Positions 52,498 through 63,087 of a stretch of 64,000 nucleotides of DNA are shown here, piece by piece. The position numbers and the translations under genes were made by a program. Every line of letters begins with the position of its first letter. The stretch's first letter is position 1. The notes under the pieces are model-generated. The model ran no database searches. It was not told the origin of the DNA and saw only the letters and a list, made by a program, of their open reading frames with translations. Source of the DNA: an uncultured Bacteroidales bacterium (GTDB taxonomy: Bacteria; Bacteroidota; Bacteroidia; Bacteroidales; P3); the NCBI GenBank assembly GCA_947168665.1, contig CAMVMX010000011.1, positions 55,085-119,084 of the forward strand, in the 5' to 3' direction.

Positions 52498-52854
52498 TCA
52501 GGCAAGGCTTACGTCCATGCGTAGGCGTATGCCGAGGGCTTCTGCTATCTGAATGAAGGACGATAGGGGGATATCTGTATCGCCGTTCTCTATATGCTGG
52601 ATATATTTGGTTTCCTTGCCGATACGTTGTGCGAGTTCTTTTTGCGACAACTGCAGCTCCTTGCGCCTGTCGCGCAAAATCTCGGTATAGTACCAAACTA
52701 AAGCTCTTGAATTAAACTCGGAACGACTATCGCTGCCTTTCTCTCCGATGATGAGAGATAGGATGGATTCACCGTCAACTAAACCGGGCTTTGTGGATAG
52801 GTCGATATTGCGAAGGTGCTGGATTTCTTCTGAGGTTAATCTATTTGTGTTCAT
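52498..52854 (-). CDS. XRE-family helix-turn-helix regulator
   Basis: A 118-residue protein with a helix-turn-helix at about 60-110 (LSQKELAQRIGKETKYIQHIENGDTDIP, then a shorter LIQIAEALGI-like helix). Such proteins are typical antitoxins of HigBA-type modules or small regulators. No toxin-like gene is adjacent on this strand, so it is either an orphan or controls genes elsewhere. The N-terminal 55 residues are not part of the HTH and could hold a dimerisation or partner-binding region. Confidence 0.85.
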   Translation of the reverse strand: MNTNRLTSEEIQHLRNIDLSTKPGLVDGESILSLIIGEKGSDSRSEFNSRALVWYYTEILRDRRKELQLSQKELAQRIGKETKYIQHIENGDTDIPLSSFIQIAEALGIRLRMDVSLA

Positions 52855-52976
52855 AACATTAGTTTTTCACAAACTGTGTTGATAGTACGGGTAGTCTGAT
52901 GAGAAGAGTAGTTTCCGTTCCATGTTTTAATATTTTCGTAACGGAACTTTCAATATTTTATTGTGCCATAAAAAGA

Positions 52977-53008
52977 AAACGTCTGCAATACGAGGCTTGC
53001 AGACGTTT
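52977..53008 (-). terminator. Intrinsic terminator of proS
   Basis: AAACGTCTGCAA pairs perfectly with TTGCAGACGTTT across an eight-base loop. On the minus strand it is followed by a T-rich tract, so it ends the proS transcript. Confidence 0.88.
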
Positions 53009-53055
53009 CTATATTATATTCGGCTCGTTACCTTCGTGTCACATGCAAAGAATAC

Positions 53056-54528
53056 TTAGTAGGCGCGGGCGAAGATTACGCGGCGGTGGGAGGGCTTGCC
53101 GGTGAGGATGCAGCGGCCTTCCTCTTCGGGTGCGTCGTAGGGGATGCAGCGAATGGTGGCTTTGGTGAGTTCCTTGATGCGCTCTTCGGTCTCGGTGGTG
53201 CCGTCCCAGTGGCAGAGGAGGAATCCACCTTTCTCGATCTCGACTTGGAAATCGTCCCAGGTGTCGACCTTGCGGGTGTTGGCGGCGCGGAAATCGGCAG
53301 CACGCTGGAAGAGGCTCTTCTGGATTTCGTCCATCAGCTGGGCCACATGGTCGGCTATGCCTTCGATGGGCATGGTGATCTTCTCTAATGTGTCGCGGCG
53401 GCACACCTCGCAGGTGCCGTTCTGGAGGTCGCGCGGGCCGATGGCGAGGCGCACAGGCACGCCCTTGAATTCGTACTCGTTGAACTTCCAGCCGGGCTTG
53501 TACTCGGTGCGGTTGTCATATTTGACGGTGAGGCCTTTGGCACGGAGGGCGTCGATGATGGGCGCGATGTGGGCATCGAGTTCGGCCATCTGCTCGTCGT
53601 TCTTGCAGATGGGGACGATGGCCACCTGTATGGGTGCCAGCTTGGGCGGGAGCACAAGGCCGTTGTCATCGCTGTGGGTCATGATGAGGGCTCCCATCAG
53701 GCGGGTGGACACACCCCACGAGGTTGCCCAGACATATTCGAGCTGGTTCTGCTTGTTGAGGAACTGCACCTCGAAAGCTTTGGCAAAATTCTGCCCAAGG
53801 AAGTGGGAAGTACCGGCCTGAAGGGCTTTGCCGTCCTGCATCATGGCTTCGATGCAGTAAGTGTCGAGGGCGCCGGCGAAGCGCTCGTTGGGCGATTTCA
53901 CGCCACGGACCACCGGGACGGCCATCCAATTCTCGGCAAAGTCGGCATAAACATCAAGCATGCGGCGGGCTTCCTCTTCGGCCTCCTCGCGGGTGGCGTG
54001 GGCGGTATGGCCTTCCTGCCACAAGAACTCGGCCGTGCGGAGGAACATGCGGGTGCGCATCTCCCAGCGGACGACGTTGGCCCACTGGTTGCAGAGGATG
54101 GGGAGGTCGCGGTAGGACTTAATCCAGTTTTTATAGGTACTCCAGATGATGGTCTCGGAGGTGGGGCGGACAATCAGTTCCTCCTCTAAGCGGGCGGCGG
54201 GATCAACCACCACGCCCGAACCATCGGGGTTGTTCATAAGGCGGTGGTGGGTCACCACGGCACACTCCTTGGCGAAACCCTCCACATGCTCGGCCTCGCG
54301 GCTGAGGAACGACTTGGGGATAAACAGGGGAAAATAAGCGTTCTGGTGTCCAGTGGCCTTAAACATGTCGTCGAGGGCGCGTTGCATCTTCTCCCAAATG
54401 GCGTAGCCATAAGGTTTGATAACCATGCAGCCACGGACAGCCGAATTCTCGGCTAAGTCAGCCCGTACAACCAGTTCATTATACCATTCTGAATAGTTCT
54501 CTGAGCGTTTTACAAAATCTTTTGCCAT
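53056..54528 (-). CDS. proS: Prolyl-tRNA synthetase (archaeal/eukaryotic type)
   Basis: A 490-residue class II synthetase. It opens [22 protein letters not shown] and has motif 2 ([21 protein letters not shown]), motif 3 near [14 protein letters not shown], an anticodon-binding domain and a C-terminal domain ending in Tyr. This is the shorter type that lacks the editing insertion of the E. coli enzyme, as in many Bacteroidota. It charges tRNA-Pro. It is full length and apparently monocistronic. Confidence 0.96.
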   Translation of the reverse strand: MAKDFVKRSENYSEWYNELVVRADLAENSAVRGCMVIKPYGYAIWEKMQRALDDMFKATGHQNAYFPLFIPKSFLSREAEHVEGFAKECAVVTHHRLMNNPDGSGVVVDPAARLEEELIVRPTSETIIWSTYKNWIKSYRDLPILCNQWANVVRWEMRTRMFLRTAEFLWQEGHTAHATREEAEEEARRMLDVYADFAENWMAVPVVRGVKSPNERFAGALDTYCIEAMMQDGKALQAGTSHFLGQNFAKAFEVQFLNKQNQLEYVWATSWGVSTRLMGALIMTHSDDNGLVLPPKLAPIQVAIVPICKNDEQMAELDAHIAPIIDALRAKGLTVKYDNRTEYKPGWKFNEYEFKGVPVRLAIGPRDLQNGTCEVCRRDTLEKITMPIEGIADHVAQLMDEIQKSLFQRAADFRAANTRKVDTWDDFQVEIEKGGFLLCHWDGTTETEERIKELTKATIRCIPYDAPEEEGRCILTGKPSHRRVIFARAY

Positions 54529-54611
54529 GAGTTTTTGAATGTGTTATATTGTGATTTGTGATTCGTGAGTAATAATTTGTGAATAGCCGTCTGTCAATCC
54601 GCCATTCCTTT

Positions 54612-55343
54612 TCAAAAAGTGTAACTAAGGCCTATTGACACCAAACGGGACGTGAGGGAGTTGAAGCCGGCATGAAAGTCGCTGGTGGCGGTGCTGTAGT
54701 CCAATTCGGATTCCGCTTCGGTCTGCCACGGCATCACCTCCACCTTCTTGTATTGGTCGACGATGCTGTGGGTAAAGACAATCGAGAGCATATCCACATA
54801 CACATCCACTCCCAGCTGTTCCGACAGGCGGTAGGTGGCCATGGGCACCAGCCTGACATCGAACTGGCGGGTATTGAATTTCGTTTCATACCGCACAGGG
54901 AAAAGGTCCTGACTGTAGTATTGCGTGTCGCGAGTGGCTCCCAACCCATAGCTGAACACGGCGGAAAGCTCCAGCCCGACGGAGAAGTCCCTTGCTTCGA
55001 AGCAGCGCACCCTGACGAACACACCGCCCCCGGCGGTCATGAGCGTCTTGACGGTCTGCTCGGTCTCCTGCCATCGGTTGTAGGTACGGTCATAATAACC
55101 ATTAGTATAGGTATACTTCTGGTTGGCAATGCTCAACATCGCTCCCAACTTGACAGCGGGCGAAACGTTGAATCCCACCTGCGGCGACAGCTGCAGGGCC
55201 ATGCCTTTGGGTTTAGTGGGGTCAAAACCGGCCGTCTTGGTATAGCTTGACATATCGAACCCCACGCTCCCTGCCACAAACACCTGCGCCGGAACCTGTA
55301 GGGCAAACAACAGGAATGCAACCGCTGCCAACAACTTCTTCAT
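54612..55343 (-). CDS. Outer-membrane beta-barrel protein
   Basis: The product is 243 residues from the ATG at 55343, which begins the signal peptide MKKLLAAVAFLLFALQVPAQ. The rest alternates polar and hydrophobic residues as amphipathic strands and ends LTSRLVSIGLSYTF; the terminal Phe is the usual BAM recognition signal. It resembles the small OmpW/PorT-like barrels of Bacteroidota; the function is unknown. It is not in an operon with the gene upstream, which is 260 bases away, and an in-frame upstream extension is ignored because it lies before the signal peptide. Confidence 0.83.
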   Translation of the reverse strand: MKKLLAAVAFLLFALQVPAQVFVAGSVGFDMSSYTKTAGFDPTKPKGMALQLSPQVGFNVSPAVKLGAMLSIANQKYTYTNGYYDRTYNRWQETEQTVKTLMTAGGGVFVRVRCFEARDFSVGLELSAVFSYGLGATRDTQYYSQDLFPVRYETKFNTRQFDVRLVPMATYRLSEQLGVDVYVDMLSIVFTHSIVDQYKKVEVMPWQTEAESELDYSTATSDFHAGFNSLTSRLVSIGLSYTF

Positions 55344-55604
55344 GAAAAGTGATTTGTGATTTGATTGTCCGTAATCAGCCCAACCCTCCTGCCGTGTCCC
55401 TCCGGGAGGCAAGTAACAACCTGGTTCCTCATCCCCCGACCACATTCCATTTGTCTGGGATTGTCAAGGCCATGCCTCTCCAAATCATACTGATGGCATT
55501 TGCGGATAATCATGATTTGAAATATAACTATAAATCCTGAATGCGCCAACTTATGAGTGGCAGACTGCGATACAAACGACCAACACATTCTGCCAGCCTC
55601 TGCC

Positions 55605-56279
55605 TCAGCGGGCCATCTTGAGCATAGTGAGCGGATAGGTGGGATGCAACTTCAGCCCCGGCACATACTCCATGATGCCGGCCACCTTCTCCTTGTCGGT
55701 ATACTGCCAGATAGTATAGCGGGTATCGGGGAATTTAAGACCGTTGCTGACAATGAGGACATGATAGGAGGCGTAACGCTCCAGGCTGAAATACTTCAGG
55801 TAAGCCTGTTGACCGGCCATGATGATAGGCTTTACGCCATAGGCCTGCTCCAGCAGCTGGAGCAGCATGTCGAGCCGCTTCACATTGATGTCGTATGGGC
55901 TGTCCGGCACCACATAAACCACCGGCGGAAGATCCAGATGATGCCCATTCACTGCGGCCTGGAAATTGTCGAACTGCCCCTGTGCCGAATAATGGCGGTC
56001 GTAGCGGAGCACAGCCCCCACGGGCATCCCAACCTTATGGGCCTGCGTCAGGTTGAACGCACAGCGGCTGTCGGTCACAGCGGCGCCAGTAGTGGCCATG
56101 ACATACACAAAATCAAGGTCGTTGCTTTCGTTTACCGTAGGCCAGTCGACAGTGTTCTGGTCCTGCGACACCAGGATTCCCAGCGGTGCGGTAGTCTGGG
56201 CCGAAGCCACAAAGGGGAGAGCCGTCAACAAAAAGAGAGCGGCGGCAAACCAACTTGAACGGGTATTCTTAATGTTCAT
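55605..56279 (-). CDS. GH25-like secreted protein lacking catalytic residues
   Basis: A 224-residue protein with a signal peptide ending ASA (about residue 27) followed by a fold that tracks glycoside hydrolase family 25 (DWPTVNESNDLDFVYVMATTG, AHKVGMPVGAVLRY, LPPVVYVV, TIWQYTDKE). The catalytic Asp of GIDVS is Leu36 (GILVS), the DVE pair is YVV (122-124), and the Glu of the ATEG motif is Thr. It is therefore unlikely to cut peptidoglycan and may instead bind it or act as a regulator. The assignment to the family is by pattern; the loss of residues is visible. It has its own promoter at 56337. Confidence 0.78.
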   Translation of the reverse strand: MNIKNTRSSWFAAALFLLTALPFVASAQTTAPLGILVSQDQNTVDWPTVNESNDLDFVYVMATTGAAVTDSRCAFNLTQAHKVGMPVGAVLRYDRHYSAQGQFDNFQAAVNGHHLDLPPVVYVVPDSPYDINVKRLDMLLQLLEQAYGVKPIIMAGQQAYLKYFSLERYASYHVLIVSNGLKFPDTRYTIWQYTDKEKVAGIMEYVPGLKLHPTYPLTMLKMAR

Positions 56280-56336
56280 CGTTTAAAAGTATTTTATTGC
56301 TGCGGGCATACCCCGCCTGTCATGAATATTTTTTTG

Positions 56337-56344
56337 CAAAGATA
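56337..56344 (-). promoter_or_regulatory. -7 promoter element of the GH25-like gene
   Basis: The minus strand reads TATCTTTG, an exact TAnnTTTG match, 57 bases before the ATG. Confidence 0.7.
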
Positions 56345-56381
56345 CATCTTTTTTTTCATTTGGGTAGGATAGCTTCCACAA

Positions 56382-58460
<2,079 letters not shown>

Positions 58461-58511
58461 CTATTAGTTATTACCCAATCAGGCCGGCCGCAACCCGCGG
58501 CACTCCGCCAT

Positions 58512-59309
58512 TCAAATCTCCCACACGCCGGTAAAATTCAGCTCCACCGGCCCAGTCAGCCTCACATCCGTATAGGCGTTGGCTGTAGTGCGGTAGTCCA
58601 CCTCAAAATCGCCGCCCCGGGTGCGCAGGTGTCCACAACCCGTCACTATGGCGCAAGCCGTCACCCCCGTGCCGCAGGCCCAAGTCTCGTCCTCCACACC
58701 TCGCTCATAGGTGCGCACATGCAGGAGGCCGTCTTCTCCCTGCTCCACAAAATTCACGTTGGCACCGGCGGGCCCCAACTGAGGCTGATGGCGCAGACGG
58801 CGGCCCTCGCCCGCCACATCATAGTCCCGCAGCCCTTTGACCCTCACCACATAATGCGGCACGCCCGTGTCCAGCAGCCATCCGTCCATACACCGTCTCA
58901 CCCCCGCTTTCTCCACCTCCTTCATCCCCACCGTCACAATGCCCGCCTTTCCCGCCGTGTCCCAGCTCACTATGGTGGCCTCGTGCAGACCGTCGGCGGC
59001 GCGGAAACGCAGCGTCGGCTGCCCCTTATCCGTCCGTCCCAAGCCCAAACTCGAGCCGAAGGCGGCTATGCAGCGAGCCCCGTTGCCGCACATGTCGGCG
59101 GCATGGCCGTCCGAATTGTAATACTCCATTGCGAAATCGCAGTCCCCGCCGCCCTCATTCAGCAGCAGCAGACCGTCAGCCCCCACCCCCCGGCGGCGGT
59201 GGCAGATGCGGGCTATCTCTTCCGCCGTAAGCGACACCTTGCCCCCACGGTTGTCAATCAACACAAAATCGTTCCCCGCCCCGTCGTATTTACTGAACGC
59301 TATTCTCAT
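58512..59309 (-). CDS. dapF: Diaminopimelate epimerase
   Basis: The 265-residue protein has the paired catalytic cysteines of the family, Cys74 in ADMCGNGARC and Cys212 in TWACGTGVTA, and an N-terminus that starts RIAFSKYDGAGNDFV. It converts LL- to meso-diaminopimelate for lysine and peptidoglycan synthesis. Its 5' end overlaps the antiporter gene's 3' end by 20 bases, which couples their translation. It is full length. Confidence 0.96.
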   Translation of the reverse strand: MRIAFSKYDGAGNDFVLIDNRGGKVSLTAEEIARICHRRRGVGADGLLLLNEGGGDCDFAMEYYNSDGHAADMCGNGARCIAAFGSSLGLGRTDKGQPTLRFRAADGLHEATIVSWDTAGKAGIVTVGMKEVEKAGVRRCMDGWLLDTGVPHYVVRVKGLRDYDVAGEGRRLRHQPQLGPAGANVNFVEQGEDGLLHVRTYERGVEDETWACGTGVTACAIVTGCGHLRTRGGDFEVDYRTTANAYTDVRLTGPVELNFTGVWEI

Positions 59310-60558
59310 TCTGTATTATAGTTGCCTCCACCGTGTTCTGCGCCACCTCGGCCGCAGGCTTCACCAGCCGCCGGCTGCTCAACAGCACCAGCAGCGAGCA
59401 GATAATGATGGAACAGAAAATGACGGAATAAGTTATATGCTTTATCGTTTCCGCGCCCGGCACCACCGTGTAGCCCGCCGCGATATTCACCTGCTCCGGC
59501 ATCGAGGCCAGCACCGCCGACACCAACCCCTTCGGAATCATCATCGACACCGTCAGCCTGTCGTCAGGCGTATTCTTCCGCCCCACCAACGCCACCAGCA
59601 CAAAACGCACCACAAACAGCGATGCCGCTATCGCCAGGCCATAGGCCAGGGCCATCATGTTGGAGAAAGGAATACAAATGCCGATATAGACAAAAAAGTA
59701 AGTCTTCAGAATAAAGACGAACTCTTTAAAGAAACTCTTCTCGCCCTCCTCGAGGGGAGTCATGTCGTTGAGATGCAGCTTTTTCAAGAACGACATCTCG
59801 AAATACTCCGGGTTGCCCAGCACCAGTCCAAACGACAGGGTGGCGATGGCGCCGCTATAGCCCAGCAGCTCCGCCACACCATAAATCACAAATACAAACG
59901 CCGGGGTCAGGAACATAGAGTTTTGCAGCTTCCTCACCCGGTCCATGAACGACGACCACACAATGCCGCCCACCGTGCCGATAATCAAAGCCATCAGAAT
60001 CGACGCCAGCACACGCCCCAGCATCGACCCGATGCTGATATTGCCCAACTTATAACCCTCGATAAAGGCGATGGCAATCACGATGCACAGCACCCCCGAA
60101 ATGGCCGACTCCAGCGTCAGCGTCACCCGCGTCTTGTCGCTGACGCGCATCTGCTTCACCAACGGAATGACGATGGCGGCCGCCGTGCCCGCCACCATCG
60201 AGCCCAGCATCATGCTGGCCTGCAGCTCCAGCCCCACCACAAAATAGCCTATCAGCGTCACCGCCGCCATCGACACGATAAACGACAGCAGCGTCACCTG
60301 CACCACCCCGCTCCAAAAGCGGCGTATCATGTCGATACGCATGTCGATGCCGCTGTCGAAAAGAATGAAAAGCAGCGTCAGCGATGCCAGCACCGGCCCC
60401 ACATCGTCCAGATGGGCGGGAGTCACCCATCCCGCCACCGGCCCCACCAGTATGCCAATCAACATCAGCAGCAACACATCGGGAATACGCCGGCTGCTGA
60501 ACCAGGCGTTGAACAGGTGCGCGCAGAATATCAAAACTCCGAGGAATATAAAGGTCAT
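59290..60558 (-). CDS. Cation:proton antiporter (CPA superfamily)
   Basis: A 422-residue integral membrane protein with about twelve hydrophobic helices. The N-terminal helices resemble sodium/proton or potassium/proton exchangers (LLMLIGILVGPVAGWV, TLLFILFDSGIDM, GSMVAGTAAAIVIPLVKQM, PKGLVSAVLASMPEQ), with conserved small and acidic residues in the core helices. The specific ion is unknown. It overlaps dapF and follows dnaX by 78 bases. The tail after the last helix is short and cytoplasmic-looking. Confidence 0.88.
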   Translation of the reverse strand: MTFIFLGVLIFCAHLFNAWFSSRRIPDVLLLMLIGILVGPVAGWVTPAHLDDVGPVLASLTLLFILFDSGIDMRIDMIRRFWSGVVQVTLLSFIVSMAAVTLIGYFVVGLELQASMMLGSMVAGTAAAIVIPLVKQMRVSDKTRVTLTLESAISGVLCIVIAIAFIEGYKLGNISIGSMLGRVLASILMALIIGTVGGIVWSSFMDRVRKLQNSMFLTPAFVFVIYGVAELLGYSGAIATLSFGLVLGNPEYFEMSFLKKLHLNDMTPLEEGEKSFFKEFVFILKTYFFVYIGICIPFSNMMALAYGLAIAASLFVVRFVLVALVGRKNTPDDRLTVSMMIPKGLVSAVLASMPEQVNIAAGYTVVPGAETIKHITYSVIFCSIIICSLLVLLSSRRLVKPAAEVAQNTVEATIIQNENSVQ

Positions 60559-60636
60559 GGTCTTTGGGTGTTAAGGGTCAATCAATACGTGGTGGCTATA
60601 TGCTGTGTTATAATCTGTTTCAACGGTTCACATCCC

Positions 60637-61206
60637 TCAATAGTCCACTTCGGGGAACAGCACCTTGAACGTTCCCAGCGAAGGGTTCTTGGCCGACATG
60701 GCATCATACTTGTCGCGCGGCGAATAGATGACGGCCTTCTTCTCCTCATACTCAATCTCAATGCCGCAGTTCAGCATCCGCCTCCCGCTCAGCTCCCTCA
60801 GCATCTCCAGCAGCTTCACCAAGTGGGTCCTGATTTCGGCCTCGACATACGAGTTGTTGACCACAATCACAAAGTGGTCGTCGCCGTCCACCTTCAGTTT
60901 GCGGTTGGCCAGCGTGGCGGCCAGCTTGGGCTGCTCGGACTCCAGCCGCTGCAGGGCGGTGCTCCACCAGGGGGTAAGCATATCGAGGTCCAGCGGGGGC
61001 TGGTCCGGATTTCCCTCAGCGGCGTTCAGCTGGGCCAAGTCGGCGGGTCGCACCGGGGCCGCGGGCTTGATGCTGATGCCGCCCACGCGGTGCGCCCGGC
61101 CCACCACAGGCGGCTGTGCCGGCGCTGCCGCCGGGGCGGCGGGCGGCTGCTGGGCGGGGGGCATGTCGCTCCCGGCGGGGGACGACGGCTCCGCCTCCGC
61201 GGCCAC
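60637..61206 (-). CDS. dnaX: Distal (tau-like) part of dnaX after an in-frame amber codon
   Basis: The same reading frame as the clamp-loader part continues beyond the TAG at 61264-61266. There are 19 sense codons before the first possible restart (GTG at 61206) and no further stop until 60637. The segment encodes an Ala/Pro/Gln-rich linker and then a folded, charged domain (LDMLTPWWSTALQRLESEQP, DDHFVIVVNNSYVEAEIRTH), typical of the C-terminal tau region that contacts helicase and polymerase. The GTG has no clear ribosome binding site, so the segment is better seen as read-through or interrupted sequence than as an independent gene. Confidence 0.7.
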   Translation of the reverse strand: MAAEAEPSSPAGSDMPPAQQPPAAPAAAPAQPPVVGRAHRVGGISIKPAAPVRPADLAQLNAAEGNPDQPPLDLDMLTPWWSTALQRLESEQPKLAATLANRKLKVDGDDHFVIVVNNSYVEAEIRTHLVKLLEMLRELSGRRMLNCGIEIEYEEKKAVIYSPRDKYDAMSAKNPSLGTFKVLFPEVDY

Positions 61207-61263
61207 CGTAGGGGCCGCAGAGACTGGTGGGGTGCCGTGCTCCGCCTGGGGCGACCTTGCAAT

Positions 61264-62364
61264 CTATGTGGCGGCCGTGGCGGTGGCCAGCTTCATCAGG
61301 GCCACCTCGACAAACAGGCGCTTGTTGCCCGCATCCTTGTAGCGGTATTCATAGTCGCTCGAAATGTCGAGCCATCGCAGCAGCAACGCCAGCCCGCAAG
61401 CCGACGCCTGCTCGCCAAAGCGCGTCCGCAGGGCCTCGCTGGCCTCCATGAGCTTGTGTGTGGCGGGGTCGAGGCTCACCATCAGGTTGCGCAGATGCTC
61501 GCTCAGCCCCGTGATGAAGTGCTGCCCCTCGTAGCCCTTGTCAATCACCTCCTGGTAGAGGAGCAGCGTGTTCGACAGGTCGCCCGCGCGGAAATAGTCC
61601 ACCAGCCGGAAATAATAGTCCGCATCGAGCAGGTTCAGATTCTCGTTGCACAGGCGTCTCGTCAGGTTACCCTGCGTGAAGCTCACCAGCTGGTCGAAGG
61701 TGGACAGGGCGTCGCGCAGACCGCCCTCGGCCTTGCGGGCAATGATGTGCAGCGACTCCTCCTCATAGTTCACCCCCTCCTTCTCGGCAATGCCCTTCAG
61801 GTGGGCCACGATGTCGTCGGCCTGGATGCGCTTGAAATCGAACACCTGGCAGCGCGACAGGATGGTGGGCAGGATTTTGTGCTTCTCGGTTGTGGCGAGG
61901 ATGAACTTGGCGTATGCCGGGGGTTCCTCCAGGGTTTTGAGGAAAGCGTTGAACGCCGCTTGCGAAAGCATGTGCACCTCGTCGATGATATACACCTTAT
62001 AGCGTCCCGTCTGGGGCGGGATGCCCACCTGGCGCACCAGCTCGCGGATGTCCTCGACACTGTTGTGCGAAGCCGCGTCCAGCTCGAAAATATTCATCGA
62101 GCCCCCGTCGGCAAAACTGCGGCAGCTCTCGCACTCGCCGCAAGCCTCCGTGTCCGGGGTCAGGTGGGTGCAGTTGATAGTCTTGGCCAGGATGCGGGCG
62201 CAAGTGGTCTTGCCCACCCCGCGGGGGCCGCAGAACAGGAATGCCTGGGCCAGCTGGCCGGTGCGGATGGCATTCTTCAGTGTGGTGGTGATATGCTGCT
62301 GCCCCACCACGCTGCCGAAAGTGGCCGGACGGTATTTACGTGCTGATACTATGAAGTTTTCCAT
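61264..62364 (-). CDS. dnaX: DNA polymerase III gamma/tau, clamp-loader part, ending at an in-frame TAG
   Basis: A 366-residue product from the ATG at 62364. It is the three-domain AAA+ clamp loader: Walker A GPRGVGKT (46-53), the four zinc-finger cysteines around 65-81, DEVH (128-131), sensor and SRC (170-172), domain III ending near 360. The TAG is codon 367, just where domain III ends. The frame then stays open for another 208 codons (see the distal entry), giving a 575-codon gene of normal dnaX length. A TTG further upstream lies in the promoter box at 62389, so the ATG is chosen. It is either truncated, a gamma-only form, or a read-through gene. Confidence 0.9.
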   Translation of the reverse strand: MENFIVSARKYRPATFGSVVGQQHITTTLKNAIRTGQLAQAFLFCGPRGVGKTTCARILAKTINCTHLTPDTEACGECESCRSFADGGSMNIFELDAASHNSVEDIRELVRQVGIPPQTGRYKVYIIDEVHMLSQAAFNAFLKTLEEPPAYAKFILATTEKHKILPTILSRCQVFDFKRIQADDIVAHLKGIAEKEGVNYEEESLHIIARKAEGGLRDALSTFDQLVSFTQGNLTRRLCNENLNLLDADYYFRLVDYFRAGDLSNTLLLYQEVIDKGYEGQHFITGLSEHLRNLMVSLDPATHKLMEASEALRTRFGEQASACGLALLLRWLDISSDYEYRYKDAGNKRLFVEVALMKLATATAAT

Positions 62365-62388
62365 TTTCTGAGCGTCAATAATTCCGTG

Positions 62389-62396
62389 CAAAGATA
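62389..62396 (-). promoter_or_regulatory. -7 promoter element of dnaX
   Basis: The minus strand reads TATCTTTG, an exact TAnnTTTG match, 25 bases before the ATG at 62364. Confidence 0.7.
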
Positions 62397-62449
62397 CGCT
62401 TTTTTTTTCAATCGCTCCGTTTTTTTCATTTTTGAGTCGAGCCTAAGCC

Positions 62450-62682
62450 GGCGCCCCCGCCCCACTCCCCCGCCCCGGCCCGCGCCCGCGCAGCCCGCGC
62501 ACCGGACCCGCTGAGGGTTCGCTCTGGCCTCGCCCGGCCGACGGCTCCTCCTCCCCTCTTCAACGGCATTCCTCCCTCCCCGCCCGGACAAACTGCCGCA
62601 CCCGTACTGCGGACGGATGGCGCAACGAGCGGAGGAAGGGCTGTGCCGCACCCTGCCACTTCGCCGGCGCGGCCCGGCCGAG
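62450..62682. other. GC-rich non-coding patch
   Basis: About 230 bases that are very rich in C and G (long runs of CCGCC, CGGCC and GCCCG), flanked on both sides by AT-rich promoter-like DNA. Short frames exist on both strands but none has a recognisable product. It is the most extreme composition in the window. No terminator-like structure was identified with certainty. Confidence 0.6.
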
Positions 62683-62817
62683 TTCAAAGAATCAATATCC
62701 AACCAAGTGCTAACCGGCCATTCGCAAAATTGGGTTAAAGACCACTGCCATGAACGCCTGACGGACATGCACCATTCACAAAAAAATCGAAAAAAACTAA
62801 AATACCAAAAAATATGT

Positions 62818-62825
62818 TATATTTG
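62818..62825 (+). promoter_or_regulatory. -7 promoter element before the leader-like ORF
   Basis: TATATTTG fits TAnnTTTG and lies 73 bases before the 62899 ATG and about 260 before the secreted-protein gene at 63088. Confidence 0.5.
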
Positions 62826-62898
62826 CATGGTGTGGGAATTGTTCATTGCAGACAGAATTAAGACTCAATCAACATATTAACAACTAAAACTTACCATC

Positions 62899-62952
62899 AT
62901 GAAACACCCAAAAGACAAAAAAACCTTGATTTTTTTAATTTGCCTGGCCTGA
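62899..62952 (+). CDS. Seventeen-residue ORF resembling a truncated signal peptide
   Basis: ATG to TGA encodes MKHPKDKKTLIFLICLA, a positively charged start followed by a hydrophobic core. It could be a leader peptide upstream of the secreted-protein gene at 63088, or the stub of a degenerate secreted-protein gene. It is preceded by the promoter-like box at 62818. Translation is unproven. Confidence 0.3.
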   Translation: MKHPKDKKTLIFLICLA

Positions 62953-63087
62953 AAGCCTCGGTCCATGGCATCTGAACCCCTAAACTTCAATCCAAGGAAG
63001 ACGATCTGAAAAGAACAATCGCAAATGTTGAAACGGTTGTATTCTGCGAATAATTACTATTAACAATTTATAATCAATCTCATCGAT

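Noticed and set aside
59206..62346. A 1046-codon open frame on the plus strand opposite dnaX, the antiporter and dapF
   Set aside because: It is antisense to well-supported genes and its translation is His/Gln/Arg-rich low complexity, as expected from GC-rich codon shadows.
60637..62364. TAG as a recoded sense codon in this genome
   Set aside because: TAG ends the cyclophilin gene, the first T9SS-type gene and the 196-residue gene at normal positions, and no other gene here has an internal TAG.
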